Source: Candidatus Peribacteria bacterium
GTDB lineage: Bacteria > Patescibacteriota > Gracilibacteria > UBA1369 > LOWO2-01-FULL-3
Length of the DNA: 26,081 bases
Assembly: GCA_943359415.1 (NCBI GenBank)
Contig: CALRHQ010000005.1
Coordinates: 1 to 26,081, forward strand
Direction of reading: 5' to 3'
Shown: positions 14,060 through 21,594 of the stretch, one piece after another
How the letters are laid out: the number at the start of each line of letters is the position of its first letter
How positions within the stretch are numbered: the first letter of the stretch is position 1
Position numbers and translations under genes: made by a program
The notes under the pieces: generated by a model
Databases searched by the model: none
Seen by the model: the letters and a program-made list of their open reading frames with translations, nothing else
What the model was told of the DNA's origin: nothing

Positions 14060-14353
14060 TTAAGCTGTCTTCACAACTAGAAGAAAGCCGATGATCATGA
14101 CTGAGGCGAAGATTGTTGTTGCTGTCATTCCATAAACTATTACTCTTGGGTATGTGTTTTTTTGTGTTTTTTTGAATCCGAAAATTATTAGTGCGATCAT
14201 AAAGAGAAGGCCCGTGATGATTCCATATTCTCCTAAAAATTTTGAAAACATTGCCCAGATAATTGCTGTAAAGAATGAGCCAAAAAAGAACATGGAGATT
14301 TTTGAAAGTATGCTCGTTGATTTGCCTTGATCTGTCGTTATGACAATTTTCAT
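14060..14353 (-). CDS. Small three-helix membrane protein, unknown
   Basis: A 97-residue protein with three hydrophobic segments: about 21-37 (MFFFGSFFTAIIWAMF), 43-60 (GIITGLLFMIALIIFGF) and 72-94 (VYGMTATTIFASVMIIGFLL). Basic loops (KKTQKNTYPR) would lie inside. No family is recognised. It starts 16 bases after purQ in the same direction and converges on ftsK with a 14-base gap. It is probably carried on the purL-purQ transcript without an obvious link to purine synthesis. Confidence 0.6.
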   Translation of the reverse strand: MKIVITTDQGKSTSILSKISMFFFGSFFTAIIWAMFSKFLGEYGIITGLLFMIALIIFGFKKTQKNTYPRVIVYGMTATTIFASVMIIGFLLVVKTA

Positions 14354-14369
14354 TTGAAATTTTGAGGTG

Positions 14370-15317
14370 CTATTTCGTAAAGTATTCTATCGCGTTTTTG
14401 AATACTTGCAAACCTTTACCTAATGTCGGAAGTTCTTTACCTTCGCGTAAAAGTTTTTCTTTTTCAAGAGTCCAACCGTTTTCATTTGTGAATGAATTGA
14501 ATCTTTCAGGATGTGGCATCAAACCGAAAATACGGCCGCTTTCATCGCATATTCCTGCGATATCTAGCATTGCTCCATTTGGATTAAATGGAAACTCTTG
14601 GTTTGCCGGAGAGTTGTCGTCTTTGATATATTTGAATGCGATTTGGTCGTTTTTTATCAAGCTATCTATGACTTCTTTTTCTGCGTAAAAATTTCCTTCA
14701 CCATGTGCGATAGGGCAATGAATGGTGTCGATATTTCGAGTCCATACACATTTTTGAGATGTGTTTTTTAGCTTAATCCAGCGACATTCGTAACGTGCGT
14801 GTGCGTTGTGCATGAGGACTGCTTGCCGCTGCCCATATTTATTTTCTTTTGCCGGAACGAGTCCAAGATTTGTTAGAATCTGAAATCCGTTACAAATTCC
14901 GATGATTAATTTATCTTGTTTTGCGAAATCCAAGATTTCTTTTTCGATGTTATTTTTTATTTTGTTTGCGAGTGCGTTTCCTGAACCTGTATCGTCAGCG
15001 TATGAAAAACCTCCTGGGAAAGCCATTATTTGATAATCGTCAAGCATCCTTGGGTTTTCGATGAGGTCATTTATATGAACTATTGTCGGAAGTCCTCCGG
15101 ACAATTCGAAAGCTTTTGCTGTTTCTTCTTCGCAATTTATTCCGTAGCCAGTAAGCACTAAGACTTTAGGCAAAGATATACTTTTAGAGACTACTGAAGT
15201 GTTCATGAAAGTAATTTTAGGCACGAATAAGTTCTCTTGAAACGTCCTCGGACACGAAGTGTCCTGCGGAATGTTTCTGCGAAAACTTTTCGTTCCTAAA
15301 ATTTTATCGTTGAGCAT
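14370..15317 (-). CDS. purQ: Phosphoribosylformylglycinamidine synthase, glutaminase subunit PurQ
   Basis: A class I glutamine amidotransferase that feeds ammonia to PurL in step four of purine synthesis. The core begins LPKVLVLTGYGINCEEETAK. The oxyanion segment AFPGGFSYADDTGSGNALAN, nucleophile elbow GICNGFQILTN with Cys, HGEGNFYA, and the His/Glu pair in GLMPHPERF are all present. The frame is open from an ATG at 15317, one base after the purL stop, but the first 37 residues are encoded by a palindromic element (15213-15303) and have no counterpart in usual PurQ. A second ATG at 15206 gives a normal-length protein of about 278 residues. Which start is used is undecided; the wider frame is given because purL and purQ would then abut, as other genes do here. 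Confidence 0.93.
   Translation of the reverse strand: MLNDKILGTKSFRRNIPQDTSCPRTFQENLFVPKITFMNTSVVSKSISLPKVLVLTGYGINCEEETAKAFELSGGLPTIVHINDLIENPRMLDDYQIMAFPGGFSYADDTGSGNALANKIKNNIEKEILDFAKQDKLIIGICNGFQILTNLGLVPAKENKYGQRQAVLMHNAHARYECRWIKLKNTSQKCVWTRNIDTIHCPIAHGEGNFYAEKEVIDSLIKNDQIAFKYIKDDNSPANQEFPFNPNGAMLDIAGICDESGRIFGLMPHPERFNSFTNENGWTLEKEKLLREGKELPTLGKGLQVFKNAIEYFTK
15213..15303. repeat. Palindromic element of about 91 bp at the purL/purQ junction
   Basis: The two arms are imperfect inverted copies: AATTTTAGGCACGAATAAGT on the left answers the right arm read in reverse complement (AATTTTAGGAACGAAAAGTT), followed by matching TTCTC/TTTTC, GAAAC, and a perfect centre GGACAC-GAA-GTGTCC at 15250-15264. 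A shorter symmetrical piece (CGAAAA-C-TTTTCG, 15280-15292) lies in the right arm. It would fold into one long RNA hairpin. It is open in the purQ frame throughout, as are Rickettsia-type palindromic elements inserted in genes; that comparison is an analogy, not a homology claim. Confidence 0.7.
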
Positions 15318-15318
15318 T

Positions 15319-18300
15319 CTAGTAGTTTTTAAATGTGAATTTATAATTTTCTTCTAAAGTTTTTATATTTGTATCGACTACTATTTCTCCATTTACACCT
15401 TTGATTGTGAATTTGTTAGAGTCAAGAACTTGGCCGACGCATGCGAAAGATTCACTTTCAAAAAGTTTTTCGAATTCTTCTTTTTTCTTTGGATCTATTG
15501 TTACAACAAATCTTGATTGAGTTTCTGAAAATAAAATAAAATCATTTCTTTGTAGATCTTTTTCGCGTGAAATTTCACTTAAATCTATTTCCATTCCTAG
15601 TTGTCCGGCAATAGCTTTTTTCGCAAATGTTGCGGCAAGTCCTCCGTGTGAAGGGCTTAAACTAGAGGTGATCAAGTTTTTCAAAATTGCTTCTTCAACT
15701 TTTTCGTAAAGTTTTTTTGCAGAGATTGCATCTACTTTTGGAACATTTTTTCCTTCTGGGAAATATTCACTTCCTGCGAGTTCTTCTCTTGTTTCTCCTA
15801 ATACGTAAACTAAATCTCCTGCGAATTTTGTATCTAATGAAACTGCTTTTGTCACGTCATCCATCACACTTAATGATGAAATTAAAAGTGTTGGTGGCGC
15901 TGAAATTTTCATTGCGTTTCCGTTTTTATCGAAGCCATTGAAGTCGTTGAACATTGAATCTTTTCCTGATATGTAAGGCGTTTCGTAGATTACAGCATAA
16001 TCGTAACAAGCTTTTGCTGCTGCTTTTAATTCGCCTAATCTTTCTGGTTCATTTGAACTGCACCAGCAAAAATTATCCATCAATGCCATGTGCGAAAGTT
16101 TTCCTCCGATTGCGATAGAATTCCTTACTGCTGTATCTATAGAGCACGCGGCCATGTCGTAAGTATCGATTTCAGAATATTTTGGATAAAGTCCTTGTGA
16201 ACAGACTGCTCCTTTTGTAGTTTCTATCATTGGTTTTGTGACTGAGGCAGGGGACATAACTCTTCCTTTTCCGTGTAGTGGGCCTAAAACTGCGCCTCCT
16301 TGAACACCGTGATCGTATTGTCTTGGAATAAATTCAGTACTTGCGATGTTCGGATTTTTCAATAATTCAAGAAGTGTGTTTGTGAGATTTTCTGGCTCTG
16401 GTATTGTCTTTTCTTTGCGTTCTGTTTTTGTGTAAGTTGTGTGTAATGTCTTTTTTGGAAGTCCGTTGTGAAGGAAATCCATACTTATGTCCATGATTTT
16501 TTCGCCTTTGTATTTGATTATGCATCTTCCGCTATCTGTGAATGTGCCAATGACTGTTGCTTCAACTCCACGACGTTTCATCAAATCCATGAATTTTTGA
16601 AGTTTTTCTTCCGGAATTGAGAGTGTCATTCTTTCTTGCGATTCACTAATCCAGATTTTCCATGGTTCCAAATTTGGATATTTTAATGGAACTGTTTCCA
16701 GATTTACTTGGCATCCTCCGCACTCCTTAGCCATTTCTGCGACTGAAGAAGAAAGTCCTCCCGCTCCATCGTCAGTGATCGAATTGTATAAATCTAGTTC
16801 TCTGGCTTCTTTTATGATTGCATCTGAGAATTTTTTCTGGGTAATCGGATCGCCGATTTGCACTGCTGTTGCAGGACTTCCTGCTGATAGTGTTTCTGAT
16901 GAAAATGTTGCGCCATGGATTCCGTCTTGTCCAACACGTCCTCCTATCATCACGATTTTATCCCCATTGTGAGCGCTTTTTTCGTGTGAAGGTTGGCCAT
17001 TTATCATCTTTGGAATAAGTCCGACTGTGCCAACGAAAATTAGTGGTTTACCTTTGTAGTCTTTGTGAAAGTAAGAAAATCCTTGAGGAGTTGGAATTCC
17101 ACTTTGGTTTCCTCCTGCATTTACTCCTGCGATAACTCCTTCAAAAATTCTTTTTGGAGCGAGTGATGCTTCTTTTAAATCTTTATCACGATAAATTGGC
17201 TCTTCATCATCCGGTAGTCCAACGCAAAATCCATACTTGTTTAAAACCGGTTTTGCCCCTTTACCGAAGCCAATTGTGTCTCTGTTTACTCCTACAATTC
17301 CAGTGATTGCGCCGCCAAATGGATCAAGTGCTGATGGACTGTTGTGAGTCTCGGCTTTGTCTGTGATTAAATAATTTTCATCGAAAATTATTGCTCCGGA
17401 ATTGTCTGAAAAAACTGATACACAAAAATCGTCTTTGCCTTTTTTGTTGCGAATATCTATTGTTGCTTTTTTTATGTAGCCTTTGTATAAGCCGTCTTTG
17501 TCGATAGGCTCGCGTCGCTCAGAACTAGCAGAGCTAGATTCTTCGCTAGCTCGCGCTCGCGCCGTGCGCTCGCCATCATCTATTTCTGCTGCAAAGATTG
17601 TGTGTTTGCAATGTTCTGACCAAGTTTGGGCAAGTGATTCGAGTTCTATGTCAGTAGGGGAACGACCTTCTTTTTCGAAATATTCTTTGATTGCGTAGAG
17701 GTAATCTTTCTCAAGAGCAAGAGGTCCGCGGCGTGTTCCGTCATGATTTAAAATTCCTTCTTTGCCAAGTTTTAGTAGTTCTTCTTCTGAAATATTTAAG
17801 TCTACTTTTGTGATTTCAATTTCTGAAGAAAGGTGAACTTTCGGTATGCTCAAGCCCATTCCATCGTCTTTCTCAAATGAAGTTTTGTCTTTTACAGAGA
17901 TTCTTTGGATCAATTTATTTGCGAGAATATTTCCGATTTTCTTTGTATCTTCTTCTGTGATTTTTCCCTTCAAAAATATCAGTGTAGAGCTGTGCACGCT
18001 TTCTTCTTCAATGAATTTGTGTTTAGTAAATTCTTCAATACTTTCTTTTGCAGTAGTTGCGATGTTGTCAGTGACTCCAGGTAAAAAGCCTATTTCTAAG
18101 GCGAAATCAAAATCTATGTCTTTGAATGGTTCATTGCTTTTGAATCTTTGTGAAATCGAATTTGATAAAATTTCTGCAATCTTTTTTATTTCTTCTGAAT
18201 TGAAATTTTTGTTTATTGTATATACTTCGAGGACTTTTGCAGTTTCGATTTTAAAACCTTCTGATACAAGGTTTTTTCTCATAACTTCTGAACGTGTGTC

Positions 18301-18336
18301 GTTGACGTGCGTAATAACTTCGATCCTATGTGCCAT
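15319..18336 (-). CDS. purL: Phosphoribosylformylglycinamidine synthase PurL with PurS-like N-terminus
   Basis: A synthetase of about 1005 residues making formylglycinamidine ribonucleotide with ATP and PurQ-derived ammonia. The first 170 residues hold two PurS-like segments (HRIEVITHVNDTRSEVMRKN and FALEIGFLPGVTDNIATTAK), which would explain the absence of a separate purS. The PurM-like halves show QTWSEHCKHTIF, ETHNSPSALDPFGGAITGIV, GGRVGQDGIHGATFSSE, DDGAGGLSSSVAEMAKECGG, GPLHGKGRVMSPASVTKPM, ISGKDSMFNDF and LSPSHGGLAATFAKKAIAG. ATG at 18336 (MAHRIEV) is chosen over TTG at 18345. Residues about 254-277 are a GC-rich insert (see the repeat feature). It follows secA by 54 bases and abuts purQ. 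Confidence 0.95.
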   Translation of the reverse strand: MAHRIEVITHVNDTRSEVMRKNLVSEGFKIETAKVLEVYTINKNFNSEEIKKIAEILSNSISQRFKSNEPFKDIDFDFALEIGFLPGVTDNIATTAKESIEEFTKHKFIEEESVHSSTLIFLKGKITEEDTKKIGNILANKLIQRISVKDKTSFEKDDGMGLSIPKVHLSSEIEITKVDLNISEEELLKLGKEGILNHDGTRRGPLALEKDYLYAIKEYFEKEGRSPTDIELESLAQTWSEHCKHTIFAAEIDDGERTARARASEESSSASSERREPIDKDGLYKGYIKKATIDIRNKKGKDDFCVSVFSDNSGAIIFDENYLITDKAETHNSPSALDPFGGAITGIVGVNRDTIGFGKGAKPVLNKYGFCVGLPDDEEPIYRDKDLKEASLAPKRIFEGVIAGVNAGGNQSGIPTPQGFSYFHKDYKGKPLIFVGTVGLIPKMINGQPSHEKSAHNGDKIVMIGGRVGQDGIHGATFSSETLSAGSPATAVQIGDPITQKKFSDAIIKEARELDLYNSITDDGAGGLSSSVAEMAKECGGCQVNLETVPLKYPNLEPWKIWISESQERMTLSIPEEKLQKFMDLMKRRGVEATVIGTFTDSGRCIIKYKGEKIMDISMDFLHNGLPKKTLHTTYTKTERKEKTIPEPENLTNTLLELLKNPNIASTEFIPRQYDHGVQGGAVLGPLHGKGRVMSPASVTKPMIETTKGAVCSQGLYPKYSEIDTYDMAACSIDTAVRNSIAIGGKLSHMALMDNFCWCSSNEPERLGELKAAAKACYDYAVIYETPYISGKDSMFNDFNGFDKNGNAMKISAPPTLLISSLSVMDDVTKAVSLDTKFAGDLVYVLGETREELAGSEYFPEGKNVPKVDAISAKKLYEKVEEAILKNLITSSLSPSHGGLAATFAKKAIAGQLGMEIDLSEISREKDLQRNDFILFSETQSRFVVTIDPKKKEEFEKLFESESFACVGQVLDSNKFTIKGVNGEIVVDTNIKTLEENYKFTFKNY
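17507..17574. repeat. GC-rich, partly palindromic insert inside purL
   Basis: By hand count 45 of 68 bases are G or C, in a gene and window that are otherwise clearly AT-rich. It contains CTAGC-AGA-GCTAG (17525-17537) and GAGCTAG/CTAGCTC (17531-17537 and 17546-17552), which overlap and form alternative hairpins, flanked by repeated GCTCGCG-type words. It is read in frame as a low-complexity Glu/Arg/Ala/Ser segment (GERTARARASEESSSASSER) in the loop after the SEHCKH motif, where a tolerant surface loop is plausible. It looks like an inserted repeat unit rather than ancestral PurL sequence. Confidence 0.55.
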
Positions 18337-18390
18337 TTTTAACAATGTTTAAAAATCTGCCCGCATCAGAAAAGTATCATAAAATAGCCT

Positions 18391-21033
18391 TCACCCGCAA
18401 CATTTCTTGTATTTCTTGCCACTTCCGCATGTGCAAGGTTCGTTTCGGCCTATTTCAGGTGCTACGTCTTTGCTAGCGACACGAACTACGTTTCCGCTTG
18501 ATGAAGTGCCTGAAGCTTTCACTATCACAGGATTTCCTGATGATGCGCCTGATGAAAGTGGCTTTTCTATTTCCGCGTCATTTGTCTGAATTTGTTTTAC
18601 TTCAGCTTGTTTTAGCATTTCTTGTGGAACTACTTTTTCGAGATCGATTTTGAAAAGTGTGTTTAATGTATTTGCTTTTATCATCGCCATGAGTTCATTG
18701 AAAAGTTCGAAGCTAAGTCCTTTATATTCTGTTAATGGATCTTTTTGCGCATAGCCGCTGAATGCTACGCTTTCTCTCAAATGTTGCATTGTGTCTATGT
18801 GATCCATCCATAGTGCATCTGTTGAACGAAGGATTACGGCTTTTTCAATTCCTCTTAAAATCTTTGGATCTGGTAATGATTTTTCACGTTTTTCATATGC
18901 TCCTAAAAGATATGATTTTGCTTTTTCGATCAATTCATCCTCATATATTATTTTGTCGATTTCCTCTTGTGTAAGAGCACTTTCGTTTTTATGAATTGCT
19001 GTTAATGCTTCGAAGATTTCTTTTTTATTCCAATCTTTTACGTCTCTGTTTGAAATATTGTTTGTAACAATATTTTCTGCTGTTTCTTTTAGCATTTGCA
19101 ATATATCTTCTTTTATTTCATCTTTGAAAAGATAACTTCTGCGTTGTTTGTAAATGATGTTTCTGTGAATATTCATTACATCGTCGTATTCAACGAGGTG
19201 CTTTCTTATGTCGAAATTGTGACCTTCAACTTTTTTCTGCGCACTTTCTATTGAGTGTGAAATTATTGAATTTTCGATAGGCATGTCTTCCGGAACTTTC
19301 AAAAGTTCCATCATGTTTTTTATTTTTTCTCCACCGAAAAGTCTCATCAAGTCATCATCCATTGATACCAAAAATTGGCTTGCTCCATTGTCTCCCTGCC
19401 TTCCTGAACGTCCACGTAATTGATTGTCGATACGACGTGCTTCATGTCTTTCTGTACCTAAAACGAAAAGTCCGCCAAGGTCTTGCACGTTGTCTCCAAG
19501 CTTAATATCAGTTCCACGTCCTGCCATGTTTGTGGCAATTGTGACTGCGCCTTTCTGACCTGCATTTGAGACAATTTCGGCTTCTTTCTCGTGATTTTTC
19601 GCATTTAATACTGTGTGTGGAATTCCTTCAAGTGAAAAAAGTTTGCTCAATATTTCAGATTTTTCCACGGAAACTGTACCTACTAAAACAGGTTGTCCTT
19701 TTTTATTTAATTCTTTTACGAGTTGTGTTGCCGCTAACATTTTTCCTTTGAATGTTTTGTAAATTGCATCTGTTTTGTCGATTCTTTTTAGTATTTTGTT
19801 CGGAGGGATTATGATCGTGTCTAAGCCATAAATTTGGTAGAACTCTTCTGCTTCTGTAAGAGCTGTACCTGTCATACCTCCTAATTTTTCAAAAAGTCTG
19901 AAGTAATTTTGGAATGAAACGGTCGCAAGAGTTTTTGATTCACGTTTCACCTCTACATTTTCTTTTGCTTCGATGGCTTGGTGAAGACCATGAGAATATC
20001 TTCGTCCCGGCATTAAACGTCCTGTGAATTCATCGATGATTAAGATTTCACCGTCTTTGATGATGTAATCTACGTCGTTTTTGTAGCATGCCTTTGCGCG
20101 AAGTGCTTGTTCTAGGTGATGTACTTCTTCAAATCCTGATTCTGTGTAAATATTGTCGACTCCAAGAAGTCCTTCCATTTTTACGATTCCGGCTTCTGTA
20201 AGCGTTGCAGTCTTTAGCTTTTCGTCGATTACGTAGTCTGTGTTTTCTTCAAGATTGTTTATTAATTTTGAATGTTTTTGATATTTTAATGTAGATTCTT
20301 CTGCCGGAGCAGAGATGATAAGGGGGGTTCTGGCTTCATCAATCAAGATCGAATCTACCTCATCAACAATCGCATAGTATAGGTCTCTTTGAGTGATTTC
20401 TTCTTTGTCTGTGACCATGTTGTCACGCAAATAATCAAATCCGAATTCGTTGTTTGTTCCGTAAGTAATGTCGCATTCGTATGCAGCTTTTTTCTGTGCA
20501 TGATTCATTCCATGGACTGTGACACCGACTGAAAGTCCCAAGTAATTGTAAAGTCCACCCATCCATTCTGAATCACGATGAGCCAAATAATCGTTTACTG
20601 TAACCAAATATGCGCCACGGCCTAAAAGTGCGTTCAAATAAATCGGCATTGTACAGACGAGAGTTTTTCCTTCTCCGGTTTTCATTTCGGCGATATTGCC
20701 TTGGTGAAGCACTATTCCTCCAATCATTTGAACGTCGTAGGGGATCATGTCCCAAGTCACGTCGCGACCTCTGACTGACCAAGATTTTCCTACAAGTTGG
20801 CGACATGCTGTTTTTACCAGGGCGAATGCTTCAGGTAAAATATCGTTTACTGTTTCGCCATTTTTTAGTCTGTTTTTGAATTCTTCAGTTTTGGCTTGTA
20901 CCTGAGCTTGTGTCGTGATTTCTTTTTCGTATTTTGCTTCGATTTCAAGTATTTCTTGGACTATCGGTCTGATTTTTTTTAGGGCTTTCTCGTTTGGATC
21001 TCCTAAAAGTTTGTTTAGTATTGTTTGAATCAT
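18391..21033 (-). CDS. secA: Preprotein translocase ATPase SecA
   Basis: An 880-residue motor that drives secretory proteins through SecYEG. Visible in order: the N-terminal region ending MIPYDVQMIGGIVLHQGNIA, Walker A MKTGEGKTLVCTMP, VNDYLAHRD, Walker B/DEAD-type IVDEVDSILIDEARTPLIIS, the preprotein cross-linking domain, the second motor domain with TNMAGRGTDIKL and QLRGRSGRQGDNG, the helical scaffold and wing (LRESVAFSGYAQKDPLTEYK), and a C-terminal zinc-binding tail EPCTCGSGKKYKKCCG with CxC and CC. Length is normal. It is the first gene of the secA-purL-purQ stretch and is divergent from the 141-aa gene. Confidence 0.98.
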   Translation of the reverse strand: MIQTILNKLLGDPNEKALKKIRPIVQEILEIEAKYEKEITTQAQVQAKTEEFKNRLKNGETVNDILPEAFALVKTACRQLVGKSWSVRGRDVTWDMIPYDVQMIGGIVLHQGNIAEMKTGEGKTLVCTMPIYLNALLGRGAYLVTVNDYLAHRDSEWMGGLYNYLGLSVGVTVHGMNHAQKKAAYECDITYGTNNEFGFDYLRDNMVTDKEEITQRDLYYAIVDEVDSILIDEARTPLIISAPAEESTLKYQKHSKLINNLEENTDYVIDEKLKTATLTEAGIVKMEGLLGVDNIYTESGFEEVHHLEQALRAKACYKNDVDYIIKDGEILIIDEFTGRLMPGRRYSHGLHQAIEAKENVEVKRESKTLATVSFQNYFRLFEKLGGMTGTALTEAEEFYQIYGLDTIIIPPNKILKRIDKTDAIYKTFKGKMLAATQLVKELNKKGQPVLVGTVSVEKSEILSKLFSLEGIPHTVLNAKNHEKEAEIVSNAGQKGAVTIATNMAGRGTDIKLGDNVQDLGGLFVLGTERHEARRIDNQLRGRSGRQGDNGASQFLVSMDDDLMRLFGGEKIKNMMELLKVPEDMPIENSIISHSIESAQKKVEGHNFDIRKHLVEYDDVMNIHRNIIYKQRRSYLFKDEIKEDILQMLKETAENIVTNNISNRDVKDWNKKEIFEALTAIHKNESALTQEEIDKIIYEDELIEKAKSYLLGAYEKREKSLPDPKILRGIEKAVILRSTDALWMDHIDTMQHLRESVAFSGYAQKDPLTEYKGLSFELFNELMAMIKANTLNTLFKIDLEKVVPQEMLKQAEVKQIQTNDAEIEKPLSSGASSGNPVIVKASGTSSSGNVVRVASKDVAPEIGRNEPCTCGSGKKYKKCCG

Positions 21034-21111
21034 GTGTTTTCGTATGTATTTTGAATATCTTTTGTGCTGGGAGATTTTAACACTATTTTGAGGTGTAAAT
21101 TCGTTTTATAC

Positions 21112-21139
21112 TTGACAAAATAAAAAAATAATATAGAAT
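21112..21139 (+). promoter_or_regulatory. Strong promoter of the 141-aa gene
   Basis: A consensus TTGACA (21112-21117), 16 bases, then TAGAAT (21134-21139), inside an A-rich stretch. Transcription should begin near 21146, leaving about 23 bases before the ATG at 21169. It has the only perfect -35 box in the window. Confidence 0.7.
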
Positions 21140-21168
21140 GTGCGCTTAGTGTAATTAATTTAAAATAT

Positions 21169-21594
21169 ATGTTAGAAACTTATGATGTTGAGTGGGGTGG
21201 TGTTGAAGGTGGAACTGTGAGTTCTGAAGGTGATGCTCCTGAAAATCCTGTAAATTTAGCGCGAGTAAAATTTCCTGATTTACATGAAGATCCTGATTTT
21301 TTGGCTGTTAGTGGTCATTTTGATGTAGTTGGAGGTGTGAATCCTAGGATTAACTCTATAGTTGATGAAGCGGATATGGATTGTCTTGACCTATCGGTAG
21401 GAGATATATGGCTTAGTGAGAACGATGTGAAAGAAAATCCTACGGTTGTGGTTCCAAGAACTGTACTAAACCTGCTAGTTGCTATGGGAGAAAGGGCTGT
21501 TGGAGTTAGCAGAGGTGGAAGGGTTGACGGAAAAGGTGGAAAAAAGAAAGGTGTTTCTCCTGATACTGGAGCTGTAGATACAGCTTCTATGTAA
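21169..21594 (+). CDS. Unrecognised 141-residue protein, expressed from a strong promoter
   Basis: No family is recognised. The first 40 residues are acidic and Gly/Glu-rich (MLETYDVEWGGVEGGTVSSE). The middle (about 40-115) has alternating hydrophobic residues and looks folded (FPDLHEDPDFLAVSGHFDVV, SVGDIWLSEND, TVVVPRTVLNLLVAMGERAV). The last 25 residues are Gly/Lys-rich and probably disordered (RGGRVDGKGGKKKG). There is no signal peptide or membrane helix. The case for a real gene is its strong dedicated promoter and a stop that abuts the convergent sugar-transferase stop with no gap. The strong charge split between ends is unusual. Confidence 0.6.
   Translation: MLETYDVEWGGVEGGTVSSEGDAPENPVNLARVKFPDLHEDPDFLAVSGHFDVVGGVNPRINSIVDEADMDCLDLSVGDIWLSENDVKENPTVVVPRTVLNLLVAMGERAVGVSRGGRVDGKGGKKKGVSPDTGAVDTASM

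Noticed and set aside
21034..21111. Promoter for secA (TAAAAT with TTTACA)
   Set aside because: The only -10/-35 pair found on the minus strand has a spacing of 14 bases, too short to call.
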